Positions 49,320-58,361 of a DNA stretch of 64,000 bases are shown piece after piece. Source of the stretch: an uncultured Eubacteriales bacterium (GTDB lineage: Bacteria > Bacillota > Clostridia > Christensenellales > Aristaeellaceae); NCBI GenBank assembly GCA_944349855.1, contig CALVNS010000009.1, positions 17,515 to 81,514 on the forward strand, given 5' to 3'. The notes beneath the pieces were generated by a model. The model searched no databases, was not told the DNA's origin, and saw only the letters and a list, made by a program, of their open reading frames with translations. Both the position numbers and the translations under genes were made by a program. The stretch's first letter is position 1, and every line of letters begins with the position of its first letter.

Positions 49320-49904
49320 TTACGCCTCAAGCGCGGCCATCGCCGCGTTGATGGCGGCCTCGTCGGGCTTCATGTGCTCCAGCGTGTCCGAGAGCAGCCG
49401 GTCCAGATCCCAGCCCAGCATCGAAGCGCCGCCGGCGATCACCTCGCGCGAGCAGCCCGCCGCGAAGGACGGCGTCTTGAACTTCTTCTTGAGGCTCTTG
49501 AGCTCCATGTCCTGGATGCTGCCCGAGGGGCGCATGCGCGCCGCCGCGCCGATGAGGCCCGTGAGCTCGTCCACGGCGTAGAGCACCTTTTCCATCTCGT
49601 GCTCGGGCTGAAGCTCCGAGCACAGCCCGTAGCCGTGGCAGGCGACGGCGTGCACCAGCCGCTCCGACGCGCCGTGCGCGCGCAGGATCTCGCGGCACTT
49701 GGTACAGTGCTCGTCCGGATAGCGCTCAAAGTCGATGTCGTGCAGCAGGCCCACGACCGTCCAAAAGTCGCGCTCCTGGCCGTAGCCCAGCGCGTCGGCA
49801 AAGCGGCCCATCACCGCCGCGACCGTCATCGCGTGGCGCAGGTGGAAGGGCTCGGCGTTGTACTCGCGCAGCAGCGCGAGGGCCGAATCATACGTGAATT
49901 CCAT
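49320..49904 (-). CDS. HD-domain hydrolase
   Basis: A 194-residue HD phosphohydrolase. The metal ligands are in FHLRHAMTV, LLHDIDFERYP (HD doublet) and HAVACHGYG. The ATG at 49904 follows AGGAGGC. Substrate unknown; small stand-alone HD proteins can be nucleotidases. It is a single gene with its own promoter. Confidence 0.88.
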   Translation of the reverse strand: MEFTYDSALALLREYNAEPFHLRHAMTVAAVMGRFADALGYGQERDFWTVVGLLHDIDFERYPDEHCTKCREILRAHGASERLVHAVACHGYGLCSELQPEHEMEKVLYAVDELTGLIGAAARMRPSGSIQDMELKSLKKKFKTPSFAAGCSREVIAGGASMLGWDLDRLLSDTLEHMKPDEAAINAAMAALEA

Positions 49905-49950
49905 GCGGATGCCTCCTGTGGCGGGGCGCGCCCGCCTGCATTTGCCGTCT

Positions 49951-49979
49951 AGGATAGCGCGCACGGGCGCTTTTGTCAA
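49951..49979 (-). promoter_or_regulatory. Promoter of HD-domain gene
   Basis: TTGACA (49979-49974), 17-bp spacer, TATCCT (49956-49951), 47 bases before the ATG. Confidence 0.8.
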
Positions 49980-50001
49980 GGCGATTTTGCCGCCGCGGCT
50001 G

Positions 50002-50030
50002 TTGAAAACCGCGCCCGCATATACTATAAT
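50002..50030 (+). promoter_or_regulatory. Promoter of small-protein/GNAT/HAD operon
   Basis: TTGAAA (50002-50007), 17-bp spacer and TATAAT (50025-50030), divergent from the HD promoter. Confidence 0.8.
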
Positions 50031-50079
50031 GAAGCCATCCTACGCTTTGCGCCGGGCCGCCGGCGGAGGGGAGAACCGC

Positions 50080-50241
50080 ATGAAATACCTGTATCGCGCC
50101 CTGATGGCCTTCCTGCTGCTGCTGCTGGCCGCGGGCATCTGCCTGACGATCGCGGGGGCGATCCGGCACGCAAACCGGCCGCTCGTCCCGCGCGCGCACG
50201 GCGTGACCGCCTGCGCCAGCGCGTTGGGAGGCGTCGCATGA
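50080..50241 (+). CDS. 53-residue single-span membrane protein
   Basis: A short protein starting MKYLYRALMAFLLLLLAAG: one N-terminal membrane helix (about 5-28) followed by a small Arg/His-rich tail. GGAGGGGAGAA precedes the ATG, and its stop overlaps the GNAT start. Function unknown; called on ribosome site, operon position and membrane segment. Confidence 0.65.
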   Translation: MKYLYRALMAFLLLLLAAGICLTIAGAIRHANRPLVPRAHGVTACASALGGVA

Positions 50242-50831
50242 TGCTGCATCTGTACGGCGGCGGCCTGTTCGCCCTGCCGCCCCTGCAAACGCGCCGCCTC
50301 CTGCTGCGGCGCGTCGCCATGAGCGACGCGCGCGATATCTTCGACTACAGCCGCGACGAGGAGGTCGCCCGCCATGTGCTGTGGGAGGCGCAGCGCTCGG
50401 TGCGCGACGCGCGCGCCTACGTGCGCTACCTGCAGCGCCTCTACCGCGCGGGCCAGCCCTCGAGCTGGGGCATCGTCGAGCTGGCGTCGGGCCGCCTGAT
50501 CGGCACGATCGGCTTCATGGCCTACAGCCCCGAGCACAACAGCGCCGAGGTCGGCTATTCGCTCGCCCGCTCGCACTGGAACCGCGGGCTCATGACCGAG
50601 GCGCTGCGCGAGGTGCTGCGCCACGCCTTTGAGGACATGCAGCTGCACCGCGTCGAGGCGCAGTTCGAGCTGGACAACCCCGCCTCCGGCCGCGTGATGG
50701 AGAAGGCCGGCATGCGCCGCGAGGGCGTGCTGCGCGGGCGGCTGTACAACAAGGGCCGCTATGTGGACGTGGCGCTGTACGCGATGCTGCGCGAGGACTA
50801 CGCCGCCAGGAAGGGAGGGGTTGCGCCGTGA
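50238..50831 (+). CDS. GNAT acetyltransferase, RimJ-like
   Basis: A 197-residue N-acetyltransferase. LQTRRLLLRRVAMSDARDIF opens the RimJ/L-type fold; the acetyl-CoA-binding segment is YSLARSHWNRGLMTEALREV, and NPASGRVMEKAGMRREG is the conserved end of these enzymes. The acceptor (protein N-terminus or small molecule) is unknown. It overlaps the small membrane protein gene and the HAD gene. Confidence 0.9.
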   Translation: MMLHLYGGGLFALPPLQTRRLLLRRVAMSDARDIFDYSRDEEVARHVLWEAQRSVRDARAYVRYLQRLYRAGQPSSWGIVELASGRLIGTIGFMAYSPEHNSAEVGYSLARSHWNRGLMTEALREVLRHAFEDMQLHRVEAQFELDNPASGRVMEKAGMRREGVLRGRLYNKGRYVDVALYAMLREDYAARKGGVAP

Positions 50832-51643
50832 TCCGCCTGATTGCCAGCGACATGGACGGCACGCTGCTGGATGAGAAAAAGCGCCTGCCCCCGCGCTTTG
50901 AGGGCGTCGTGCGCCGCCTGCGCGCGCAGGGCGTGCGCTTTGCGGTGGCCAGCGGCCGCCAGTACGAGACGCTGCTGCGCGACTTCCCGCGGCTGGCGGA
51001 CGAGCTGATCTTCATCGCCGAAAACGGCGCCATGGCCGCCGACGGCCGCCGTCTCCTGTTCGTCGACTCCGTGCCGCCCGAGCAGGCCGCGCAGGCGCTG
51101 CGGGCGATGCATGCGCTGCAGGGCGTGTATCCCATCCTGTGCACGGCGCACGGCGCGTTCATCGAGGATGCGGATGCGGCGTTCGAAGAGAAGGCGCGCA
51201 TGTACTACGAGCGCATGGAGCGCGTGCCCGAACTGATCCCGCTGTGCGTGCAGGGCGAGGTGTGCAAGATCGCCGCCTACGACCCGCAGGGCGCGGAGGG
51301 CCGCAGCTTTGACGCGCTGCGCGACGCGCTGCCGGAGCTCTCCGTCATCCTCTCCGCCGCGACCTGGTCGGACGTCATGCGCCCCGGCGTCAGCAAGGGC
51401 AGCGCCATGCGCGCCCTGCAGCGCAGCCTCGGGATCGGCCCCGAGGAATGCATGGCCTTTGGCGACTACCTCAACGACCTGGAGCTGCTGCAGGCCTGCG
51501 AGTACAGCTACGCCATGCGCAACGCGCACCCGCGCCTCAAGGCGGCGGCGCGCTTTGAGGCCCCGGGCAACGACGAGAACGGCGTGATGCGCGTGCTGCG
51601 CGAAGCGTTCGACCTGGAGGCCGAATTTGGGCCCGCGCATTGA
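50828..51643 (+). CDS. Cof-type HAD hydrolase
   Basis: A 271-residue HAD phosphatase of the Cof/YidA group. Motif I is SDMDGTLLD with nucleophile Asp at about 8, motif II FAVASGRQY, motif III GVSKGSAM, and motif IV AFGDYLNDLELL. It carries the C2-type cap. The sugar- or flavin-phosphate substrate is not determined. It is the last gene of the three-gene operon. Confidence 0.93.
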   Translation: MIRLIASDMDGTLLDEKKRLPPRFEGVVRRLRAQGVRFAVASGRQYETLLRDFPRLADELIFIAENGAMAADGRRLLFVDSVPPEQAAQALRAMHALQGVYPILCTAHGAFIEDADAAFEEKARMYYERMERVPELIPLCVQGEVCKIAAYDPQGAEGRSFDALRDALPELSVILSAATWSDVMRPGVSKGSAMRALQRSLGIGPEECMAFGDYLNDLELLQACEYSYAMRNAHPRLKAAARFEAPGNDENGVMRVLREAFDLEAEFGPAH

Positions 51644-51669
51644 CAAGCGTCCGGCCAAGCCCTTATAAT
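51640..51669 (+). promoter_or_regulatory. metG promoter, overlapping HAD stop
   Basis: TTGACA (51640-51645) includes the TGA stop of the HAD gene; an 18-bp spacer leads to TATAAT (51664-51669). Confidence 0.85.
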
Positions 51670-51675
51670 AGGGAA

Positions 51676-51917
51676 AGCGATGAAGAAGAGAGTAGCGCGG
51701 CGGCGGCCTCCGCAGAGAGCCGGGGCGGGTGAGAGCCGGCGGGGCGGCGCGCGCGAACATGGCTTTGGAGCGCTTGCGCCAAACGACGGGCATGCCCCGG
51801 CCTCAGGCGCGACGGCAGGCCCCGTTACAGGCCGCGCGAGGCGCGCCCTCCGGCGCGCGAAGCAGGGTGGTACCACGGAGCCGCATCCGTCCTTGCCAGA
51901 TGGCAGGGGCGTTTTTT
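51676..51917 (+). promoter_or_regulatory. T-box leader for methionine
   Basis: The leader carries the conserved T-box AGGGTGGTACCACG (51864-51877), with the tRNA-acceptor-binding TGGN. A GAAC-ATG in the Stem I region (ATG at 51759-51761) is the probable methionine specifier. The terminator CGTCCTTGCC/GGCAGGGGCG (51888-51911) with six T follows. Uncharged tRNA-Met would favour antitermination and metG expression. Confidence 0.9.
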
Positions 51918-51961
51918 CGTCCCGGGCGGGACGGCCAACATGCATGAAGCGAGGGAGAACC

Positions 51962-53932
51962 ATGTGTAAGGACTGTGAAAAGAAGACCTTCTACATCACC
52001 ACGCCGATCTATTACCCCAGCGACAAGCTGCACATCGGCCACAGCTACTGCTCCACCGCCGCGGACACGATGGCCCGCTTCAAGAAGCTGACGGGCTACG
52101 ACGTGTTCTTCCTGACCGGCACGGACGAGCACGGCCAGAAGATCGAGCGCAAGGCCCAGGCCGCGGGCGTCACCCCGCAGGAGTACGTCGACCGCATCGT
52201 CGCGGGCATCAAGGACCTGTGGAAGCTGATGGACGTCGACTATGACGACTTCATCCGCACCACCGATGAGCGGCACGTCAAGGGCGTACAGCACTGGTTC
52301 CGCCAGCTGTACGAGCAGGGCGACATCTACAAGAGCGAATACGAGGGCTGGTACTGCACGCCGTGCGAGTCGTTCTGGACGGAGCTGCAGCTCAAGGACG
52401 GCTGCTGCCCCGACTGCGGCAGGCCCGTGGAGAAGACCCGCGAGGAGAGCTACTTCTTCCGCCTGTCGAAGTACCAGGACTGGCTGATCCAGTACATCCG
52501 GGAGCACCCCGACTTCATCCAGCCCCCGTCCCGCACCGCCGAGATGCTCAACAATTTCCTGCTGCCGGGCCTGCAGGATCTGTGCGTGTCGCGCACCTCG
52601 CTCAAGTGGGGTATCCCCGTGGACTTTGACCCCAAGCACACGGTGTACGTGTGGGTCGACGCGCTGACCAACTACATCAACGCCCTGGGCGCGGGCACGG
52701 AGAACGACGCGCTGTACCGCAAGTACTGGCCCGCCGACATCCACCTGGTGGGCAAGGAGATCGTGCGCTTCCACACGATCATCTGGCCGATCATGCTGCA
52801 CGCGCTGGGCCTGCCGCTGCCCAAGCAGGTCTTCGGCCACGGCTGGCTGGTCATCGACGGCGGCAAGATGAGCAAATCAAAGGGCAACGTCGTCGACCCC
52901 GTCAAGCTGTGCGAGCGCTACACCTCCGACGCCGTGCGCTACTTCCTCATGCGCGAGGTGCCCTTCGGCTCCGACGGCGAGTTCACCAACGAGGCGCTCA
53001 TCAAGCGCATCAACTCCGACCTGGCCAACGACCTGGGCAACCTGGTCAGCCGCAGCGTCGCCATGATCGAAAAGTACTTCGACGGCGTCGTGCCCGCGCC
53101 CGCCGAGCAGCAGGATCTGGACCGCGCGCTCATCGCCCAGCTCGAGGCGCTGCCCGCCCTGGTCGAGCGCCACATGAACGCGCTGCAGTTCTCCGTGGCC
53201 CTGTCCGAGATCTGGAAGGTCATCGGCGAGTGCAACCGCTACATCGACCAGACCACGCCCTGGATCCTCGCCCGCAACGAGGCCGACCGGCCCCGCCTGG
53301 GCACCGTGCTGTACAACCTGCTGGAGGCCAGCCGCATCGTCGCGGTGCTCGTCGGCCCCTTCATGCCGCGCACGCCCGCGCGCATCTTCGAGCAGACCGG
53401 CGTCACGGACGAGGCGCTCATGACCTGGGACTCCGTGCAGCGCTTCGGCGCCGCCGTGCCCGGCAGCCGCGTGCACAAGGGCGAGGCGCTCTTCCCGCGC
53501 ATCGACGTGCAAAAGGAGCTGGAGCTGCTCGAGAAGCAGAAGCAGGAAGCGGCAAAGGCCGCCCAGCCCGAAGAAAAGCCCGCCAAGCGCTTTGAGCAGA
53601 AGCCCGAGATCGCCTTTGAGGACTTTGAAAAGCTGCAGCTCGTGGTCGCCCGCGTGCTCAAGTGCGAGAAGGTGCCCAAGGCCGACCGCCTGCTCAAGAG
53701 CACGCTGGACGTCGGCGGCGAGGAGCGCGTGGTCGTCAGCGGCATCGCCGGGCACTACAAGCCCGAGGAGATGGTCGGCAAGCAGGTCGTGCTGCTGGCC
53801 AACCTGGCCCCGCGCAAGATCCGCGGCGTGGAGTCGCGCGGCATGCTGCTGTGCGCCGCCGACGACGAGGCGGGCGTGCTGCGCCTGCTGAGCGTGGACG
53901 GGGACGCGGACGCGGGGTGCGAGATCGGCTGA
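51962..53932 (+). CDS. metG: Methionyl-tRNA synthetase
   Basis: A 656-residue class I synthetase. HIGH occurs as HIGH at 24-27 and KMSKS near 302. A zinc knuckle is visible in WYCTPCESF...CCPDCGRPV. The anticodon-binding helical domain follows, and residues about 545-656 form the tRNA-binding/dimerisation domain (EDFEKLQLVVARVLK). A frame open upstream runs through the leader and is not translated. GAGGGAG precedes the ATG. Its last base begins the tatD start codon. Confidence 0.97.
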   Translation: MCKDCEKKTFYITTPIYYPSDKLHIGHSYCSTAADTMARFKKLTGYDVFFLTGTDEHGQKIERKAQAAGVTPQEYVDRIVAGIKDLWKLMDVDYDDFIRTTDERHVKGVQHWFRQLYEQGDIYKSEYEGWYCTPCESFWTELQLKDGCCPDCGRPVEKTREESYFFRLSKYQDWLIQYIREHPDFIQPPSRTAEMLNNFLLPGLQDLCVSRTSLKWGIPVDFDPKHTVYVWVDALTNYINALGAGTENDALYRKYWPADIHLVGKEIVRFHTIIWPIMLHALGLPLPKQVFGHGWLVIDGGKMSKSKGNVVDPVKLCERYTSDAVRYFLMREVPFGSDGEFTNEALIKRINSDLANDLGNLVSRSVAMIEKYFDGVVPAPAEQQDLDRALIAQLEALPALVERHMNALQFSVALSEIWKVIGECNRYIDQTTPWILARNEADRPRLGTVLYNLLEASRIVAVLVGPFMPRTPARIFEQTGVTDEALMTWDSVQRFGAAVPGSRVHKGEALFPRIDVQKELELLEKQKQEAAKAAQPEEKPAKRFEQKPEIAFEDFEKLQLVVARVLKCEKVPKADRLLKSTLDVGGEERVVVSGIAGHYKPEEMVGKQVVLLANLAPRKIRGVESRGMLLCAADDEAGVLRLLSVDGDADAGCEIG

Positions 53933-54771
53933 TGGAACGTCAAACGCAATCCCCAACGCCCGCCGAACGGGCGGACGTGCTCGCCCCGCTCTTTGACACG
54001 CACGCGCACCTGGACGACGAGCGCTTCACCTACGACGGCGGGCAGGAGGCGCTGATCGCCTCGCTGCCCGCGGCGGGCGTGCGCCTGTGCACGTGCGTGG
54101 GCTCGGACATGCGCACCAGCGCGCAGGTGGTGGAGCTGGCGCGCCGCTACGCGTTCCTGTACGCGGCGGTCGGCGTGCACCCGCACGAGGCGAAGGACTT
54201 TCGCGAGGAGGACGTCGGAACGCTTGCGCGCTACCTGACGCAGGAGCCGAAGGTGCGCGCGCTGGGCGAGATCGGGCTGGACTATTACTACGACCACTCC
54301 GCGCGCGACGTGCAGCGCGAGGTCTTCGCCCGCCAGCTCGACCTGGCCTATGAGCTGGGCGTGCCCGCCTGCCTGCACGTGCGCGACGCGCACGGCGACA
54401 CGCTGGACATCCTGCGCGCGGCGCGCGGCCGCCTGCCCGTGTTCGTACTGCACTGCTGCTCGGCCAGCCTGGAGAGCGCGCGCGTCTATCTGGACCTGGG
54501 CGGCTACGTCTCCTTTGCCGGGCCGGTGACGTTCAAAAAGGCGGCAAACCTGCAGCAGGTCGCCCGCTTCGTGCCGGACGACCGGCTGCTGATCGAGACC
54601 GACAGCCCCTACCTCGCGCCCGAACCCGTGCGCGGGCGGCGCAACGATCCGCGCAACGTCGCGCACATCGCGCGCTGCCTGGCGGGCCTGCGCGGCGTGG
54701 AGCCGGAGGCGCTCGCGCGCCAGACGTTCGAAAACGGCCTGCGCTTTTACCGCATTGATCTGACGGCCTGA
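53932..54771 (+). CDS. tatD: TatD-family metal-dependent hydrolase
   Basis: A 279-residue TatD nuclease family protein. The metal ligands are in DTHAHLDDERF, GVHPHEAKDF, GEIGLDYYYD, CLHVRDAHGD and ETDSPYLAPEP. It probably acts as a 3'-5' DNA/RNA exonuclease in DNA repair or turnover. Its ATG overlaps the metG stop (TGATG). metG-tatD adjacency is common in Firmicutes. Confidence 0.93.
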   Translation: MERQTQSPTPAERADVLAPLFDTHAHLDDERFTYDGGQEALIASLPAAGVRLCTCVGSDMRTSAQVVELARRYAFLYAAVGVHPHEAKDFREEDVGTLARYLTQEPKVRALGEIGLDYYYDHSARDVQREVFARQLDLAYELGVPACLHVRDAHGDTLDILRAARGRLPVFVLHCCSASLESARVYLDLGGYVSFAGPVTFKKAANLQQVARFVPDDRLLIETDSPYLAPEPVRGRRNDPRNVAHIARCLAGLRGVEPEALARQTFENGLRFYRIDLTA

Positions 54772-54776
54772 GCCGT

Positions 54777-54809
54777 GGCCGCCGCAAGGTTTTTCGCTTT
54801 GCGGCGGCC
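54777..54809. terminator. Hairpin after tatD
   Basis: Arms GGCCGCCGCAA (54777-54787) and TTGCGGCGGCC (54799-54809) form an 11-bp stem with an 11-nt T-rich loop. No T-run follows on either strand, so it may be a weak or factor-assisted terminator or a 3' stabiliser. The 54810-54900 interval holds nothing else recognised. Confidence 0.5.
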
Positions 54810-54907
54810 GTCTGTATAAATACCGGATATTTTCAGCATACTTTCCCCAACGCGGCGGCCGTCGCGCGCGTCTATAGGGAGAAACGGTGCGTCCCCGCCG
54901 TCCCGAC

Positions 54908-54936
54908 TTGACAGCCGGGGCCGTATGTTTTACAAT
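54908..54936 (+). promoter_or_regulatory. Promoter of CARDB-like protein gene
   Basis: TTGACA (54908-54913), 17-bp spacer and TACAAT (54931-54936), about 100 bases before the ATG. Confidence 0.75.
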
Positions 54937-55000
54937 GAGGACAAACTGGGAATCGTATCGATTCTTGTCGGGCGGGCCCTGCGGGTCCCGGGCCGTGACA

Positions 55001-55041
55001 GAAGGGAGGAGGGAGCGCCAGCGCGCTCCCGCATTGCGATG
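55001..55041 (+). promoter_or_regulatory. Hairpin between distant ribosome site and ATG
   Basis: A GAAGGGAGGA ribosome site at 55001-55010 lies 28 bases before the ATG at 55039. Between them, GGGAGCGC (55011-55018) and GCGCTCCC (55023-55030) form a perfect 8-bp hairpin with CAGC loop. Folding would shorten the effective distance to about eight bases. Confidence 0.55.
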
Positions 55042-57468
55042 AAATGCAGGTCTATGGTCCTGGGGCTGCTGCTGTTGGCGTTTGCCTTGGCGCTCGCCCT
55101 GCCCGCGTCGGCGGAGTATGACCCGATCACCACGTCCTCCGCGTGCGTGCCCAACACGCTGGTCGAGCCCGGTCCGGTCGACGTGACGATCAAGGTCTAC
55201 AACAGCGGCGATACGGACATGCAAAGCCCCATGACGCTCTACGACCCGAACGGCGAGGCCGTGGAGAACTTTGTGGACGTTACGCTGGCCGCCGGCCAGT
55301 CCCAGAGCTGGAACGGCACCTGGAACGTCTCCCAGGAGGAGATGGCCGAGGGCAAGCTGCGCTTTGCGCTGCGCTATGAGCTCAACGCCGGCGGCGCCGC
55401 CGTGCAGGTCAACAAGACCATCGCCGTCTCCATTCAGCAGGACGCGCCCGCGCCCAGCCTGACCGCCAGCTACACCGTCACGCCCAACCCCGCCCAGGAG
55501 GGCGCCGAGGTCACCCTTACCTACACGCTGTCCAACACCGGCAACGTCGCCGTGACCAACGTGCAGATCACCAACGAGGAGCTGACCGACGAGCGCATCA
55601 ACATCAGCCGCATCGAGACGGGCGAGCGCGTCACGCGCGAATTCGTCTATGAGATGGGCGACGAGGCCGTCACGTTCAAGCCCAAGGTCACCTACCGCGC
55701 CGACGGCTCCGACCGCGTGCTGACCATCGGTACCATGGCTCAGGAGACCATCGAGGTCGCCGAGGGCGACCTGGAGCTGGAGCTCGTCGGCGGCGAGAAC
55801 GTCGTGGGCGCCATGCCCGGCGACAAGGCCACCCTCACTCTCACGATGCGCAATACCGGCAACATCACCTACTCCAACATCCAGATCACCGACAGCGTGC
55901 TCGGCGAGATCGAGAGCGGCCTGGAGCTCGGGCCCGGCGAGGAGAAGACCGTCCAGCGCGAGTTCACCGTGCAGGAATCCGCCGACCACGCCTTCACCGT
56001 CACCGCCGTCAGCAGCGCCGGCGGCGAGATTGAGCACACCTCCAACAAGGTCAGCGTCGTCGCGCTCGACCTGGAGCGCGCCGTCAACCTCGAGGTTTCC
56101 GCCGAGGCCGGCCAGACCGTCATCCGCGAAAAGCCCGCCGTGGTCGCCTTTGCCGTGACCGTCAGGAACATCGGCGAGGTCGACGCGCAGAACGTCGAGC
56201 TCTATCAGGGCGACACGCTCGTGGCCACCATCGACTCCATCCCCGCGGGCGAAGAGGCCCGCGTCGTCAAGGAGTATTCCGTCAGCATGGAGGGCACCTT
56301 CCAGTTCACTGCCGTCAGCTACATGGAGGTGGAGCAGCAGGAGGAGCCCCTGCAGCAGCGCTTTGACTCGCCCGAGGTCGTGCTCGCCTACGTGGCGCCC
56401 ACGCCCGAGCCCGTCACCCCGCCGCCCACGCTCGCGCCTGAGGTCACTGTCGAGCCCGTGGCCACCGAGGCGCCCGAGACCGGCGCATCCGCCGGCATGG
56501 TAGCGCTCTACGTCCTGGCCGGCGTGCTGGGCGTCGCGCTGCTGGCCGTGCTGGGGCTCATGATCGCCGTGCGCCTCAGGGGCCAGGGCAGCCCCGCCGC
56601 AGCCGCCGTCGACGGCTTCGAGCGCGGCGGCAGCCGCAGCTACACCGCCCGCCCCGGCACGCAGCGCCGCCGTCCGCGCGAGCGCGTGGAGCTTGAGCCG
56701 CGCGCGGACGACGAACCGCGTGACGAGGCCGCCGAACAGGCCGCGCCCGACGTGCCGCCTGCCCGCGGACGCCGCGCCCGCCCGCAGCCCGAGCAGCCGG
56801 CCGCGCCTGAGCAGCCGGTCGCGCCTGAGGAGGCAGCGCCGGTTGGGGCTGTGACGGAGGGCGCGCCCGAGCTTGAACCCGAGTTTGAATCTGAGGACGA
56901 GCCCGAGCTCAAATCCGAGGCTGAACCCGAGCCTGAACCCGAAGCCGAGCGGCCGGCCGCACCCGAGCGCCGGGCCAGGGCCGAGCGCCGCGCCCATCCG
57001 CAGCCCGAGGAGGAGGACGACTACGGCGAGCCCGACGAAGCGCCAACGCGCGCCAAGCCTGCGCGCGAGAAGCGGGGCTTCCTCAGCGGCCTGCTGCATG
57101 GCCGCAAGAAGGCTGCCCCCGAGGAGGACGATTACGTCGCGCCCGCGCCGGACGAGGAGCCGGATGCACAGCCTAATGGGGATTCGGATGGGGATATGGA
57201 CAAGACCGTGCTCTACGACCGCGAGCTGCTCAGCCGCATCCGCCAGAGTGCTGCCAGAGAGGGCGAACTGAGCGAGCAGGATCAACTGCTCATGCAGGGC
57301 GGCACGGGCAGCTACCACCTGAGCCGAAGCGTGCGCAACGCGGCGCCCAAGCCCGCCGAGCCCCCCAAGCGCAGCGCGGACGATGAATGGATCGACGGGG
57401 AGCCGGAGGATGATCCCTACGTAGACGGCCCGGCCGACGCGCCCCGCGGCCGGCGCAAGGACAGGTAA
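55039..57468 (+). CDS. Secreted/membrane protein with CARDB-like repeats
   Basis: An 809-residue surface protein. Residues 1-25 are a signal peptide (ends ...ALPASA). Four to five beta repeats of about 90-100 residues follow (NTGNVAVTNVQITN, NTGNITYSNIQITD, NIGEVDAQNVEL), as in CARDB/NEW3 adhesion-type modules. A membrane segment lies near 490-512. The C-terminal 290 residues are cytosolic, highly charged and Glu/Pro/Arg-rich, with KTVLYDRELLSRIRQS near 710. Possibly an anchoring or signalling protein; function unknown. A DUF-type label is not assigned. Confidence 0.75.
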   Translation: MKCRSMVLGLLLLAFALALALPASAEYDPITTSSACVPNTLVEPGPVDVTIKVYNSGDTDMQSPMTLYDPNGEAVENFVDVTLAAGQSQSWNGTWNVSQEEMAEGKLRFALRYELNAGGAAVQVNKTIAVSIQQDAPAPSLTASYTVTPNPAQEGAEVTLTYTLSNTGNVAVTNVQITNEELTDERINISRIETGERVTREFVYEMGDEAVTFKPKVTYRADGSDRVLTIGTMAQETIEVAEGDLELELVGGENVVGAMPGDKATLTLTMRNTGNITYSNIQITDSVLGEIESGLELGPGEEKTVQREFTVQESADHAFTVTAVSSAGGEIEHTSNKVSVVALDLERAVNLEVSAEAGQTVIREKPAVVAFAVTVRNIGEVDAQNVELYQGDTLVATIDSIPAGEEARVVKEYSVSMEGTFQFTAVSYMEVEQQEEPLQQRFDSPEVVLAYVAPTPEPVTPPPTLAPEVTVEPVATEAPETGASAGMVALYVLAGVLGVALLAVLGLMIAVRLRGQGSPAAAAVDGFERGGSRSYTARPGTQRRRPRERVELEPRADDEPRDEAAEQAAPDVPPARGRRARPQPEQPAAPEQPVAPEEAAPVGAVTEGAPELEPEFESEDEPELKSEAEPEPEPEAERPAAPERRARAERRAHPQPEEEDDYGEPDEAPTRAKPAREKRGFLSGLLHGRKKAAPEEDDYVAPAPDEEPDAQPNGDSDGDMDKTVLYDRELLSRIRQSAAREGELSEQDQLLMQGGTGSYHLSRSVRNAAPKPAEPPKRSADDEWIDGEPEDDPYVDGPADAPRGRRKDR

Positions 57469-57481
57469 ACCCACACATCAT

Positions 57482-57519
57482 GGCTGCGCCACGAGCCACT
57501 CGCGGCGCAGCCGTTTTTT
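57482..57519 (+). terminator. Intrinsic terminator
   Basis: GGCTGCGCC (57482-57490) pairs with GGCGCAGCC (57504-57512) and is followed by GTTTTTTG. It ends the CARDB-like gene. Confidence 0.88.
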
Positions 57520-57583
57520 GTGAAGGGACGCCGAAATTGACGCGTCGCGCGCGCTGCCCCTGTACGCGACGCGCAAAAGATGA

Positions 57584-57589
57584 TATAAT
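57584..57589 (+). promoter_or_regulatory. Extended -10 of DUF2461 gene
   Basis: TGATATAAT gives an extended -10 (hexamer 57584-57589) about 50 bases before the start. No clear -35 is present; the extended -10 may compensate. Confidence 0.55.
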
Positions 57590-57639
57590 GAGGGCGTTTG
57601 AGGGCCGTAAGGCCCCCGCATACAGAGGGGAGGCGCCCC

Positions 57640-58350
57640 GTGTTCGACGGTTTTCCGCAGGAGATGATCGGCTTTCTCCTGTCCATTCGCTTTAACAACA
57701 GCACGGCCTACTTTCAGGCGCACCGCGAGGAGTATGAGCGCTTCGTCAAGCGCCCGCTCTATGCGCTGTGCGAGGCGCTTGCGCCCGTCGTGCAGGAGAT
57801 CGATCCCGATCTGGACACGCGCCCTGCGGGCGTGTGCTCCCGCCTGCGGCGGGATACGCGCTTCTCGCGCGACAAGTCGCCCTACCGCGACCACGTGTGG
57901 ATCGGCTGGCGCTACGCCGGCGAGCCGCGCAGCGAGATCTTCGGCCTGTACTGGGACGCCTATCCCGAGTCGAGCAGCTGGGGCTGCGGCGCGTACGGCG
58001 AGAACAAGCCCGTCATGGACGCGCTGCGCGCGCGCATGCTGGAGCACCCCGAGGAGATGCTCGCCATCCTGAACGCGCCGGACTTCAAGGGCCGCTTCGT
58101 CCTGGAGGGGCCGGACTACAAGAAGCTCGCCGTGCCGGACGCGCTGCCCGAGGCGCTCAGGCCGCTATACAACAAGAAGGGCTTTTACTTTCACCAGGCG
58201 ACCGACGCGGAGCAGGACCTGGAGCTGATCTTCTCCGGCCGGATTGTGGAGCGGGTGTCGCGCGACCTGCGCGCGCTCGGCCCGCTGTACCGCTACATGC
58301 GCCGGATGCAGGAGGCGGCTGGGCCGCGCGAGCGGCGCTGGGACCGATAA
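57640..58350 (+). CDS. DUF2461 family protein
   Basis: A 236-residue protein of the DUF2461/TIGR02453 family. The family pattern includes FFNNSTAYFQAHREEYERFVK-like residues and RLRRDTRFSRDKSPYRDHVW, both clear here. Function is unknown. I choose the GTG at 57640 (VFDGFPQEM), five bases after GAGGGGAGGC; upstream codons have no site. It is followed by the phosphohexomutase gene after 11 bases. Confidence 0.9.
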   Translation: MFDGFPQEMIGFLLSIRFNNSTAYFQAHREEYERFVKRPLYALCEALAPVVQEIDPDLDTRPAGVCSRLRRDTRFSRDKSPYRDHVWIGWRYAGEPRSEIFGLYWDAYPESSSWGCGAYGENKPVMDALRARMLEHPEEMLAILNAPDFKGRFVLEGPDYKKLAVPDALPEALRPLYNKKGFYFHQATDAEQDLELIFSGRIVERVSRDLRALGPLYRYMRRMQEAAGPRERRWDR

Positions 58351-58361
58351 GGAGGATTCGC

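Noticed and set aside
51680-51961. N-terminal extension of metG through its leader
   Set aside because: The extension is the T-box RNA; the synthetase start at 51962 has its own ribosome site.
53755-57474. 1,239-codon minus-strand frame
   Set aside because: Antisense to metG, tatD and the CARDB-like gene; a result of high GC with few stops.
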